Below are positions 9,371 to 19,221 of a stretch of DNA of 64,000 bases, in pieces. The notes beneath the pieces were generated by a model, which saw only the letters and a program-made list of their open reading frames with translations, had not been told where the DNA came from and made no database searches. How positions within the stretch are numbered: position 1 is the first letter of the stretch; the number at the start of each line of letters is the position of its first letter. The translations under genes and the position numbers were made by a program. Origin of the DNA: Nitzschia sp. DOCU1 (Eukaryota > Bacillariophyta > Bacillariophyceae > Bacillariales > Bacillariaceae); the NCBI GenBank assembly GCA_951394045.1, contig OX595989.1, forward strand, positions 2,542,001 to 2,606,000. The letters run 5' to 3'.

Positions 9371-9712
9371 CCTGCATGGTCACTGTTCCTTACTACTGTG
9401 GCGTCAAAATGATCTCGCCGCCGTACCCGTTTTGCACAGAGCTCTATTGGTATGTTTTTGAGAAGTCTGTTGGTGCGGTAGGGCGGAGCTAGTCTAGGGA
9501 ATAAGAACGATGCCATAGAATGCACCATTGTCATTGTCATTTTTGTCGGATGGCAATTTCGTCGCGATCTGATCATTGCCACCAACAATTGATGTGAATG
9601 GCTCGAACTGGTCCATTCCCACGTGAAAGTCGCGGGATTGCCATTTATATAAATATACGTTAGCAGATAAACTTTATTTTAGGGTATTTTCCTATGCGTT
9701 GTCGCGCCCATA
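9371..9712 (-). repeat. B-type end of element Y (342 bp)
   Basis: Inverse copy of 6848-7189. In Y the ATG in this end (minus strand, 9377-9375) is followed by captured DNA in a frame that stops after about 20 codons, so Y has no translated fusion comparable to the X ORF. Confidence 0.85.
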
Positions 9713-9717
9713 GAGTC

Positions 9718-10083
9718 TACAAGCAAAAATAGAAAGAATGAATTTTCTGACCTATCATCATATCGTTTCTTTCTTCTCTCGTGCATTTTCCTCTGTCATA
9801 CTGTAGCTTTCGTTGCAACCTCTCGCGGGAAGTTACCATAGTTTCCGTAAGCCATGATCCCATAGTCGATCGACCAATCAAAACGCTGGGGGCATATATC
9901 TCAATAGCTCTCGTAGAGCGCGAATGGATTTTTTTTCGCTCTCTTCAGACACCGCCGCCTCGGAGATCATTCTTTTGCCTTGTTGTCACGGTGCTAATGC
10001 GATTCAACTGCTTTAGCTCATTGCATCTTCAAACGTTCACTCCCATCCACACACGATTGCATCTTGTCGACCTTCAATATAGT
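9718..10083. other. intergenic, upstream part of the broken ankyrin gene
   Basis: The right half (from about 10010) is similar to DNA upstream of the intact paralog (about 52506-52590 on the other strand) and so is part of the same duplication. Nothing else was recognised. Confidence 0.5.
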
Positions 10084-10860
10084 ATGAGTTCTTCTGAAGC
10101 CTTTCAACACGGAACCCTCCTTTCGTTTTGCAGTCGACATTCACAGATTGGTTTGGCAAGGAGACGCTTTGAAGAGTTGTTGAAGGATGTCAAGGATGAC
10201 AATGTGGCGAAGAATGAACAACAGCTTTACAAGGAAGTATTTTAAGCGGGCCGTGATGGGCGTTACCCGATTCATCGCATCATCATAAACACGTGGAGAA
10301 ACGAGGGCGATGCGTGTGCGCTGATTTTTTCTATTTTGGAATTTTCCAAGGAATTTCCATCGGAGCGACGAAAAATGCTGTCAGCCACATCAATCAGTGG
10401 TCGCACTCCTCTTCACTGGGCTGTGTGGGCTCATGCAAAAATGGAAATTCTTGACGCGTTGGTAAGAGCCTATCCAGAAGCTCTCCTGAAAGGGGATGAC
10501 GAAATTCAAGGAGAAAGAACGCCCCTGGAACTGGCTAAGCTGTTTTTTCCAAAGGGTGATGCACGAACTGCATTTCTGGAACAAATGACAGCCAGCTGGA
10601 TTTGTCACAGACATAGATTGTCCTTCCATCTCTGTGCGAATCGATATTTCGGATCATCAGAAATGACACCACTGGTTCCATTTTCAAACAGCGATAGAAA
10701 AGTTTCAAAGATCAGATCCAAACCTTGGTTCGTGTTGAGCGTCATTGGATATCTGCTACAGCGAGAAATGAAGCCACTTGCCCTACAAATACTAGCTTTT
10801 GTAGGCGGCAATGCGAAGGTTGCCGCTTCAAAGAAACGTGGCCGAGCTGCCGCTTCCTAA
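10084..10860 (+). pseudogene. ankyrin-type protein gene with one in-frame stop
   Basis: Paralog of the intact gene at 51702-52505 (opposite strand), sharing the blocks LARRRFEELLKD, NEQQLYKEVF, LEFSKEFPSERR, AHAKMEILDALVRAYPEALL and the C-terminal PWFVLSVIGYLLQREMKPLA. The reading frame is continuous over 259 codons except for TAA at 10243-10245, where the paralog has GAA (Glu). Two ankyrin-like units lie in the middle (RTPLHWAVWAHAKMEILDAL and RTPLELAKLFF). The single-base lesion suggests recent inactivation, an allelic difference, or a sequencing error; a start downstream of the stop would give only a C-terminal fragment. Confidence 0.75.
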
Positions 10861-11442
10861 AAGAAAAAGCAATTCATGAGCTCATCTCGGAGTTTTGCTT
10901 TTATATCATGTGGAGACTCGATCATCCTGCTGCAGTTGAGCAACAGGAATGGCTCGTGCCGTCAGCTATGAGATGATTCATTCATCTTTTTGGACTTCCC
11001 TAGCCTCTAGTCGTCGAGATCTGCTATTCAAAATAGAGGGGCAAATAACATCATGTTCTGCATGGTTGCTGGTAGTTAGCTATTCGACCATGACTATCTG
11101 TAGCAACAATTGAAGGTCACTATTTGCCGAGGCGAATAGAGTGTAATCAAGTCCGCTGGGTCAATCATTCAAAATAATTCGGATCGAGCGACTCGACGAT
11201 ACAGTAGGTTGTCTCATACTTACCAGTATTTTTCATAGTAACACGTAAGGTAGTGCTTGAAATGCCAAGGGCACGCGCACGCCACAACCAGCTTTTTCAG
11301 TCGTTCGAGTCGAATACCTTTAGTAAGCCGGTAAATGAAGTCACGAGATCATCCCAGCTGCATGATTTTGCGGCCTTCCGTCCGGCAACCTTTGACGAAA
11401 ACAACCATCCTTTTGTTTGAGCATCACTATAACTCATCCACC
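10861..11442. other. intergenic between the ankyrin pseudogene and uL4
   Basis: The first about 125 bp still match the 3' flank of the paralog at 51563-51701 (ending in a shared GATGATTCATTCAT). The rest should contain the ribosomal-protein promoter; no specific element was identified. Confidence 0.4.
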
Positions 11443-12591
11443 ATGGCCGCTCGTCCCCTCGTTAGCGTTTTCTCCCTCTCCGGAGACAAGTCCGGAGAGA
11501 CTACCCTCCCCGCTGTCATGACGGCTCCGCTTCGTCCTGATATTGTTCAGTTCGTTCACACGAACATGAACAAGAACAAGCGCCAAGCGTATGCTGTCTC
11601 CATCCGCGCCGGAAAGCAAGTTTCTGCCTCATCGTGGGGTACTGGACGTGCCGTCGCTCGTATCCCTCGTGTTGGTGGAGGTGGTACTTCTCGTTCTGGA
11701 CAAGGTGCCTTCGGTAACATGTGCCGTGGTGGACGTATGTTCGCTCCCACCAAGACCTGGCGCAGGTGGCACAAGAAGATTAACATCAGCCAAAAGCGAT
11801 ACGCCGTTGCGTCCGCTTTGGCTGCCTCCGCTGTCCCCGCCCTTGTCATGGCCCGTGGACACGTTATCGATGAAGTGCCTGAAGTTCCTCTCGTCTTGGA
11901 GACTGCCGTAGAGTCCACCAAGAAGACCTCTGTTGCCAAGGATGTTCTTTCTGCCGTCGGTGCCCTCGACGATGTTGAGAAGGCCGGTGACTCCAAGATC
12001 CTCCGTGCTGGTAAGGGTAAGATGCGAGGACGCAGATACGTCATGCGTCGTGGACCTTTGGTCATTTACAAGTCCAACGATGGTGTCGAGCAAGCCTTCC
12101 GCAACTTGCCAGGGGTAGAGCTCTGCTGTGTCGACCGTTTGAACCTTCTTCAGCTGGCTCCTGGTGGCCACATGGGACGTTTCTGCATCTGGTCTCAAGC
12201 CGCTTTGGAGGCTTTGGATGTAATCTATGGAGAGAATGGAAAGCGCATTCCTGATGCTATCATGGCCAACGCTGACTTGGCTCGTATCATTAACTCCGAC
12301 GAAATCCAATCCATTGTCAACGCACCCAAGTCTACCACCAAGCTTTACGATCCCAAGGCCAACCCTCTCAAGAGCATTGTGGCTTTGGAGAAGTTGGATC
12401 CCTTCGCTGCGAACAAGAGGCGTATGGCTCAAACAGCCGAGAAGGACCGTGCTGCCAACAAGGACGCTCTCCTTGCCAAGAAGCGTGCTGCCCGTACGGC
12501 CAAGAAGGCCTACAAGGCGCAAGGAAAGGCCTTCATGGCCGAGGCCTCGAAGCAAGGCGATGTTTGCGCGAATGGATTTACCATCGAGTAA
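11443..12591 (+). CDS. RPL4: 60S ribosomal protein L4 (uL4)
   Basis: Structural protein of the large cytosolic ribosomal subunit; its internal loop lines the exit tunnel. The 382-residue product starts [12 protein letters not shown], contains the loop block [21 protein letters not shown] (cut here) near residues 65-90 and [17 protein letters not shown] directly after, then the conserved [30 protein letters not shown] near 225-255, and ends in a Lys/Ala-rich helical tail typical of eukaryotic uL4. ATG at 11443 has a CCACC context and is chosen over the upstream in-frame codons. Codon use is strongly biased (C-ending codons, AAG for Lys), unlike its neighbours, as expected for high expression. 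Single exon. Confidence 0.97.
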   Translation: MAARPLVSVFSLSGDKSGETTLPAVMTAPLRPDIVQFVHTNMNKNKRQAYAVSIRAGKQVSASSWGTGRAVARIPRVGGGGTSRSGQGAFGNMCRGGRMFAPTKTWRRWHKKINISQKRYAVASALAASAVPALVMARGHVIDEVPEVPLVLETAVESTKKTSVAKDVLSAVGALDDVEKAGDSKILRAGKGKMRGRRYVMRRGPLVIYKSNDGVEQAFRNLPGVELCCVDRLNLLQLAPGGHMGRFCIWSQAALEALDVIYGENGKRIPDAIMANADLARIINSDEIQSIVNAPKSTTKLYDPKANPLKSIVALEKLDPFAANKRRMAQTAEKDRAANKDALLAKKRAARTAKKAYKAQGKAFMAEASKQGDVCANGFTIE

Positions 12592-12805
12592 ACAATGTGC
12601 TTTTGCTAGGACGACTTTGGGCAGAGTGGGTTACTGTGCGACCGCTTGGCTCATAGTGTTAAAATGTAGAAACAACTGGATTTTAGCAGGCGTTTTTCGA
12701 CGATCTTATTGTAGTTTGTTACATATTGATAGGGCCGATCCTGTTCCCAATCAACTGGCGCAGTCTAGCTAGTTTTCTGGCGTTAGGTTGCAGCTAACGG
12801 TTTCA

Positions 12806-13828
12806 TTAAAATTCGCCGGTATGCACGGGACTTTCGACACTCCAGCCCGTTGGTAGAAATCGTGGCTGCATGGTTTGGATAAAGTGCTCCCTCCAACCCA
12901 AAATAAAGTTCCTAATGGATGCTTCGTCATAGGCGAGACTACTCACCACAAGGTATGGACCTGGGATGTAAGTCGGATTGGGCAAACTAGTTTCCATTGT
13001 TGTTGCCTCCTCAAGGAGCTCTTTTGAAAGCCATGCTGATTCATCCAAACCAAAATGCTGCTTGATTAAATTTTCGTAGGCTTTCACCTTGTCCAGTGGG
13101 ATCTGGTCTCTTCGTTGACACAGAGCAGATGCGGCACTTCTAACACTTTTCAGGGCGTGGTCAGGAATGTTTGGCCGATCACTACCAGGGTACCTTCTTA
13201 GCGATTCCTCCATTTCCTTTTGACGCCTCTGGGTAGCTTGATCACTGTGCAGATGACAATCTGGACAGAGAATGACAATGTCATGAGGCATGTGCGTTTT
13301 GTACTTGTCAGGGAGTAAAGTTCGGTAACAATACGGAACGACGTAGTGCCTCATGAAATCCTTGGAGTCCCCGCAAACAACGCAAACATTTTTCTTGTGG
13401 GTCTGATTGTAGGTGTTCGACTCTGACGACGGCTGGCCTTTAGGCTCAAAAAGAAGTTGGATGGACTTTGTTTCGACTTTCCAGGTCGCCAAATTCTTTC
13501 GAGTATACCATGCCGCCTTTTTATCCGAAATGGTGCATAGCAGCGTGTCATCGGGTGAATACATTTCAATGTTGTCGTACATGGGTTTCTTCATAGCAAG
13601 GAATCTAACACTCTCCTTCCGTCGATGTTCTTTATGCAAGAGTCTTCGCAAATGGCCAGGCACTTTGTACCCGAAGCCGGCAGCGGCGTCGCCATCATTA
13701 TCCTTTTTGTTCGGGTTGCTCTTTCGATATTGCCGAAAGATGATCGTTGCAATGGCTACTATTGCAATGCCGGCTGATGATGCAAGCAACACTTTTTGGT
13801 TTGAGAACGTCGATCTACTACTAGGCAT
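12806..13828 (-). CDS. EXD2-like HNH/zinc protein with N-terminal TM, no exonuclease domain
   Basis: A 340-residue protein with an N-terminal membrane anchor (VLLASSAGIAIVAIATIIF, residues 13-31) and a central zinc/HNH-like region: CVVCGDSKDFMRHYVVPYC (about 148-167), then HDIVILCPDCH (about 182-193). This is the pattern seen C-terminal to the DEDDy nuclease in human EXD2 (CxxC, H..VP..YR, HD..LLC..CH), followed by the C-terminal block REHFIQTMQPRFLPTGWSVE. The 3'-5' exonuclease domain itself is absent. EXD2 is mitochondrial-outer-membrane/nuclear; a membrane-anchored location is inferred here. Function without the exonuclease is unknown; nucleic acid binding or HNH cleavage is possible. Confidence 0.7.
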   Translation of the reverse strand: MPSSRSTFSNQKVLLASSAGIAIVAIATIIFRQYRKSNPNKKDNDGDAAAGFGYKVPGHLRRLLHKEHRRKESVRFLAMKKPMYDNIEMYSPDDTLLCTISDKKAAWYTRKNLATWKVETKSIQLLFEPKGQPSSESNTYNQTHKKNVCVVCGDSKDFMRHYVVPYCYRTLLPDKYKTHMPHDIVILCPDCHLHSDQATQRRQKEMEESLRRYPGSDRPNIPDHALKSVRSAASALCQRRDQIPLDKVKAYENLIKQHFGLDESAWLSKELLEEATTMETSLPNPTYIPGPYLVVSSLAYDEASIRNFILGWREHFIQTMQPRFLPTGWSVESPVHTGEF

Positions 13829-14247
13829 GGTCGGGATTCAGTATTGTAAGGATGCCAACAAGAGGATCGAAGTCGCTTTGGTGATGATTCAAATGACATC
13901 TGTCTTGTCACCGTTGTGATCGCCGAGATCCCTTTTTGGATTCTCATTCCTAGAGTTCGCGCATGACATGCGCAGAGCAACATGCTTGGGGCAAGAATGA
14001 CCAAACCGACTAGCATTCGACCAAGCCGACCATTCCGTGATGAGTAAAAGATCGCACGCATACGTCAGATGATGGATGTTGAGAAGGAGAGGAAGTTGTT
14101 GGCATCGTCGCCATCATGTCCAACGCCGATGATTCGTCGCTCTTGGAACATCGTCGAGTCAATGGTCGAATAGCCTCCAAAACTGACGGGAGAGGAACTT
14201 TCACATAAATTTCCATTATCCATTAATCGCCATCGAATCCAGTCAAC
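13829..14247. other. divergent intergenic region
   Basis: Lies between the minus-strand EXD2-like gene and the plus-strand CDGSH gene and should contain both promoters. No convincing ORF or known element seen. Confidence 0.4.
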
Positions 14248-14562
14248 ATGAAATACCTCGTTGCTTTCCTTTTGTTGTCCCAGGCCTCTGCTTTTATGGT
14301 TGCTCCAAGCAGCAATGGCGCCCAAACTCGTCTCTTCGCCGAGTATACGCCGCTGGAAGGAGAAGGAAAGATCAACTTGAAAGTTGATCTGGATAGTCCC
14401 AAGGTTGCGAATACTGTCGACATGGACAAGGGAAAGAAAGTTTTCTGCCGCTGCTGGTTGAGTGGAACCTTCCCAATGTGCGATGGGACACACATGAAAC
14501 ACAACGAGGCGACTGGCGACAACGTTGGTCCTCTAATCGTCACCGTGAAGAAGGAGGACTAA
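14248..14562 (+). CDS. plastid-targeted CDGSH iron-sulfur protein
   Basis: A 104-residue protein whose C-terminal half holds one CDGSH [2Fe-2S] site: C-x-C-x2-S-x3-P-x-C-D-G-x-H, visible as [16 protein letters not shown] (about residues 67-82). Proteins of this group bind a redox- and pH-sensitive cluster through three Cys and one His. The N-terminus is a signal peptide ([14 protein letters not shown]) followed immediately by F in ASAF, the canonical cleavage motif for diatom plastid preproteins, so import into the complex plastid is well supported. A plastid CDGSH protein also exists in land plants (NEET). Single exon, start at the only suitable ATG. Confidence 0.92.
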   Translation: MKYLVAFLLLSQASAFMVAPSSNGAQTRLFAEYTPLEGEGKINLKVDLDSPKVANTVDMDKGKKVFCRCWLSGTFPMCDGTHMKHNEATGDNVGPLIVTVKKED

Positions 14563-14699
14563 GTACTCGGCGAATGCCATCGAGGGCGCACACCATCGTC
14601 AATGTGGCTAATGCAATCGAGTCTTTTCGTCAGGAGAATACCCGCTATTGTACAGAAAGCACTAATGCAGCATAGGAAATCCCGTGGACCTATTTGTTC

Positions 14700-17279
14700 T
14701 CAAAACTCTAGCATATTCTGAACCACGAGTTCTTGCTTTTCTCGGCTGACCTTGCCAAGTTCGGCAGCGTAGACTCCCACCACAGAGATTTGAGCGGTCT
14801 TACGAAAGGAAGACTTTTTCATTGCATTCTCAGCCACAAAGGCTCGCATTAGCCCCTCTGCAAACGCCAACCGAATCTGCTGAAAATCCTCCGATGAACT
14901 AGGCTTGAGTCCCTCCATGTCGAGTGTCGACGTGAAGACTGTCAATCTCTCCAATAGAACTTGCATTCCACGAACATCAAATGATGCCGTATGGAGATGC
15001 ATCTCCTCCATACCTTCTCGCTCACTGTTTCGGTCTAGGACCAGTTTGGCCAGGCGAATCAAGTTCCAATGCATCGTCGATCTAGCCAAGCATGAAACAA
15101 CGCCGTCATCGTCATTTGCGCGCTCTTCCAAACAAGCAATGATGCTGCTGGCAACCAAAGCGTCGTCTTTTCGTTCGGCGATTGCTTCTGCCATTGTAAC
15201 AACATGCGAAAGGACTTTGACTGCTGGAATGAAATCTGCCATCTCAGACTCGTCGCAAGCGGCACAGATTTCTTTTCCCTGCGCAAAATAGAGAGAGACA
15301 CCTTCCCCTTCCCCAAGCATGCCTTTCAAGAGAATATCGGACGTTTTCATACAGTAGGTCACGAGCAAACGGTGGCAGACGCCAGTGGCCAGAGCTCTTT
15401 GCCATGAACCAGTTCGTTTATCTCCGAACAATGCTTTGGCTTCCAGCTCAATGCCGACTAGTAGCCAGTGAACTGCCCCTCCTGGGCGGCCGTCGGCGAG
15501 GAAGTAACGATACCGTGCTAATACAATACTGATGCAACCATCCAAAACACGAATATTCTTGCGCTCGACCAATTTGCGGCACATTTCCAACAACGAGCTT
15601 GCTTCTTCGTCTGTCTGCGGGTAATGATGCTCCATTGCATCCACCATGGTTGCTGTGATCCTCAAGTCACTCTCGAGCTTGATATGAGGTAGGAGGAGAC
15701 GAACAACCATACGTACTCCGATATCGGCGTTGTTCTCCGTGGCAAAGGAGGAGCGGACTGCAAATGCTGCATTCAACAAGAGTTCGGTGTTTATGTTGAA
15801 GTCTGGTGAGATTTCCGGTAGAATTTTTGCGTCATCAAGAAGGCTACAGAGAAGAGAAGTCTGCGAAGAAAGGCGTCGTTAAGCTGCGGTCTGGAACGGA
15901 ACCATCAGACCCGGTGCCAATTCACTTACCATCACTGCGGGAAGGGCAGCACCACTTCCTCCACCCAACTGGTGCATGACATTGACAACTTGACCGGCAT
16001 TACCCTTCATAACGCTCACAATCACACTCTGAAATGTCTTGATCTGGCCAGACGCTTCGTACTTTTGCATGATCTTCGAGGCTCGAACGTGGACATCCAC
16101 CAGTCGGATATTGGGCAACTTGTAAAGCAACTCAGCACAGAGTTCTTCAGCCCAGGATTCGAATTCACACCCTGTGAAATCCCCCGTCAAAATAGAGAGG
16201 ATCCGTTGCAACTGAGGAATGCGACGCTTCAAGTTTTGCACCTCTGGCAGGGCTTTGACCGCTTGTTGCCACGAACGATAGACCTGAAGGGCAGCCGTTG
16301 GCTGAAAGTTCACTGGGAAATCCCCCGAGCTACGATTGTTCGCATTGGACTCCCAAAGAAGAAACGATGAGGGAGGAATGCCTTCCAAGAGCTCATCCCC
16401 GCGAGTTACCTCTCCTTCGAGGTCAAAGTCTGCATCAAACTCATCGGTACGTCCCCCTGGAAGGGGGGCAGAGAGCAAGAGTGCCTCCAAAGCGCGAAAG
16501 CCTTCCTGGTCCTGGGCCAGAGTAGCGGCATGATACTCGTCCATACCCTCCAGAGTGAAGGCTTCTGCGGCCCGGCGGTGGAGAGAATGACGACTTAGCA
16601 ATGCCCAGGCCTCCTGCAAGCAGCCTTTGACGACATAGCTCTCCACTAGACCCCAGTATATTTCCCCTCCATCCAGCTGATCCGGTTGCATTGAATTCTC
16701 AATATCATTGACAAGTGCATCGTCGAAAAAGTTCATGGGGTCCGTCATGTGATGCAATCGCAAATAGCGCACCGTTTCTGCGGTCACTGCTCCCGGAAGA
16801 CTGGACGTATTTTCGTAAAAATCCGCCATAAAGGCTTCATTGTTTGGATTCAACAAGAAAACTTCCGACAAGGAAATGACAGCATAAGCGATCTTCAAAA
16901 GTTCCAAATTCTCTTTTTCCTTTTCGCCTTCGTTATCATCTTCCATTCCTTCCGACTCTGCCGCAAGTTGAGCCTCCCAGCCTTCCACGCACTCCGCCAG
17001 TGCCTTGCGATAGGCTCGTGACACGGATTGCACGGCACTGGCATCTCCCACGTCACTCTGAAGATAGGCATCACGAGCATCCAAGAGTTCCATCAGAGCC
17101 GATGCCTCAAAAGGATTGCAACCGACACCATCATGCGACAAGAAGGTGTCCAATCGACAGGCATCACTGTCGCTCGATGTCGGGTCCACGGAAGGGATCA
17201 TCAACGTGGCAGGGGATCGCGGATCCCATGCCACGGCGCGTACACGCTTTTTATTACTATTGTCGTCCAAGGCTGTCAT
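14700..17279 (-). CDS. NUP85: nucleoporin Nup85 (2 exons)
   Basis: Component of the Y-complex (Nup107-160) scaffold of the nuclear pore. Exon 1 is 17279-15930 and exon 2 is 15860-14700; the 69-nt intron has GTAAGT and TTCGCAG and phase 0, giving about 836 residues, a normal Nup85 length. Exon 1 carries the family pattern around EIYWGLVESYVVKGCLQEAWALLSRHS (cut) near residues 215-245 and a helix-rich body (FESWAEELCAELLYK). Exon 2 is the all-helical C-terminal solenoid (GGAVHWLLVGIELEAKALF). The open frame continues to 17429 without an ATG, so the start at 17279 (MTALDDN) is used. Confidence 0.82.
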
Positions 17280-17718
17280 GATAGACGAAGGTGTAATACC
17301 TATGGAGGTGGTCGAATGCTGGAAAGTGATGGTGTTATGCCGTTTTGCTGCAACAGCGACATCATCATGGTCGATCGGATCGCGCCGCGAAATCTCTTTC
17401 GCATTTTGCGCAACGACGGGCGACGGCAAGGTGGACGACGGCCACGCGGGTCGTGGCAGTCAAATGTGGTCGGGACTCGAAAGGGGATTAAACAACGCAT
17501 GGAAACTGGAGGGTTACGATCGGTCTCTCGAGTACTAGCGCTTCACAATGACAAAGTAAAAAAGTTTCTTTTGATTAGCAGTATGAGCACTACATCTACG
17601 AGTTAGCTCTATTGTTCTTTCTGCAGGCAGCAGCGACAACAAGTGCTGGCGCCTCATTCGTTGGGGCGCAGCCACTATTGGAAATGACAATCATCTTGAC
17701 CTCCTTCGCCACAAGTGT

Positions 17719-18513
17719 CTAGGAAGCTTCCATTTGCAAGTCTTCTGCGAGTTGCCGAATGTACTCTTCGTCCACTTGTCCAGTCTTGCCATAGCGAAGA
17801 CAAAGTTCCACCAACTCGCGCGACGACTCTTCCGCCATGCGTTCCAAATACGAGTTGCGTACACTTTCCTTGGGCTGGCACGCAATGAGCAAGAGCTTGT
17901 CAAAGTAGTGGGAAATCATATCATCCGAATCTCCCGTATCTTGATATGCTTCAAAACGCTGCGGGGTGGCAAGTTCCCAGAGTTCTTGGGTGGATTGGGC
18001 TCGGGGTGATCGAGGGGATGAGAGAGGGCGTTTCCGTTCTTGGTTGTATTGATAGCAACGGACGACTCCGACTTTACCGACGGCTTCGAGGCGATCGAAC
18101 CAGCGAGGAATCAATAAATGATAGTTACCGGCTTCGGAAATTTTAGGTGGAACATGGTTGCCATTTTCGGAGCAGCTCACCAAAGAAATCATGTAAAGAA
18201 TCGATTCAATACTTTCCGCCGGTACACAAGCCTTCTCCAAAATTTCCCGAGCATTTTCATGGTCTTCGTGGGCTGGAAAGTACTTGTGATCGTCAACATC
18301 GTGCAAGAGAGCAGCGATTCGAATTTCCATTGCCGTCTGGGAAAGCAAGGGCGGCTGATGACATGCAACTGCTTGGCACGCATGTTGATAGACGGCTTGG
18401 ACATGCTCCCAGCCATGAGAGACTTTGATTTGTGGATTGTCATTATAGAAGTCTTGAACTTCTTGTAGCACCTGAATGACGGGGATATCAGGAGGCATGG
18501 TTGCCATCGTCAT
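17719..18513 (-). CDS. HD-domain phosphohydrolase
   Basis: A 264-residue metal-dependent phosphohydrolase of the HD superfamily, similar to the YedJ-type group. Metal ligands are visible: H of SHGWEHVQAVY (about residues 33-43), HD of AALLHDVDDHKYF (about 68-80), and a later D in the helix after the insert. The substrate is unknown; nucleotides or related phosphates are typical for the superfamily. A loop insertion of about 20 residues (ERKRPLSSPRSPRAQSTQE) is unusual. It lies downstream of Nup85's start on the same strand with a separate start ATG at 18513. Confidence 0.8.
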   Translation of the reverse strand: MTMATMPPDIPVIQVLQEVQDFYNDNPQIKVSHGWEHVQAVYQHACQAVACHQPPLLSQTAMEIRIAALLHDVDDHKYFPAHEDHENAREILEKACVPAESIESILYMISLVSCSENGNHVPPKISEAGNYHLLIPRWFDRLEAVGKVGVVRCYQYNQERKRPLSSPRSPRAQSTQELWELATPQRFEAYQDTGDSDDMISHYFDKLLLIACQPKESVRNSYLERMAEESSRELVELCLRYGKTGQVDEEYIRQLAEDLQMEAS

Positions 18514-19221
18514 TATTAAAGAGGTCTTTTAAACGAGATTGCTAATCCAGCATGCAAACGAAACTGCGTCGTTAGAGAGGTTTGGATATTGGCTTCTCAA
18601 TAATCAAATAATGGCGAAAAGACTTAAATCGTCCTCTTTTCGGCCGCTCCCCCGCCGCCTAAAACCGCAGCGGAGTCATGGCAAGCAATGCGCTGCTCGC
18701 CAGGCTGTTTTGTACCTGGGGTCGTATCATAGGATTTTAAGTTCATCTCGGGGAAGGCCAGACTTGATGCCGACAGCCAAAACGTCTGGTACTGATTCTG
18801 CGTGTAAACCTACGCCTAGCCGGTTGGGTATCCCTCTTCGAAGATTGAATCAAGTTTCAGTCCCACAAGCGTTCAGCAGTACCTCTCGAGAGTTACTATT
18901 ACACGTTTTGAAATCCTGCGGGGTCAAATAGAAGATGTGCGATCGCCATATAGAGTCAGGCTCTTGGTGGCCCATTTGAGCTATCAACAACATGTTCCAA
19001 TCATTTAAAAGCAGCAACATTGGCAACGCCAGATGGTAGGCTTCATATACCGGGTATACCTGCAAAAAAGGATCGACAAGCTGGTGGAGCTGTTATGGAG
19101 GCTGTCTTTAGCATGACGAAATGGCAATACAGGATGGCATCTTCGTCGAGGATGATGAGTGCAAAGTTCCATAACAACGAAGAAGATTCTAATGAATAAC
19201 CCAGTGATATTACAAGTTAAT
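18514..19221. other. intergenic, no supported gene
   Basis: Contains a 130-codon plus-strand open frame (18539-18931) of basic, low-information composition with no domain; I consider it chance. The right part is AT-rich and probably the 3' flank of the minus-strand gene at 19222. Confidence 0.35.

Larger units (their letters stand above)
6708..9712. mobile_element. outer TIR element Y, split by element X
   Basis: A 3005-bp element with inverted termini starting (C/T)ATGGGCGCGACAACGCAT and a 5-bp target duplication GAGTC (6703-6707 and 9713-9717). Its left end (6708-6813) and right end (9371-9712) match the two ends of element X at about 98%, so X and Y belong to one family. Without the nested X and one copy of its TSD, Y would be about 872 bp and non-autonomous. 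The inside is host-like DNA with pieces of a membrane-protein gene rather than a transposase. No transposase was found, so the superfamily is unassigned; the 5-bp TSD is all that constrains it. Confidence 0.8.

Noticed and set aside
6708..9712. One simple transposon with 100-bp inverted repeats and an internal inversion
   Set aside because: The tip variants and the two different exact 5-bp duplications pair the ends as X and Y; an inversion is not needed.
11629..12555. 308-codon minus-strand ORF opposite the uL4 gene
   Set aside because: It is a shadow of the strongly biased codon use of RPL4; the sequence is low in information and has no domain.
18539..18931. 130-codon plus-strand ORF
   Set aside because: Basic low-information composition, no domain, and no supporting context.
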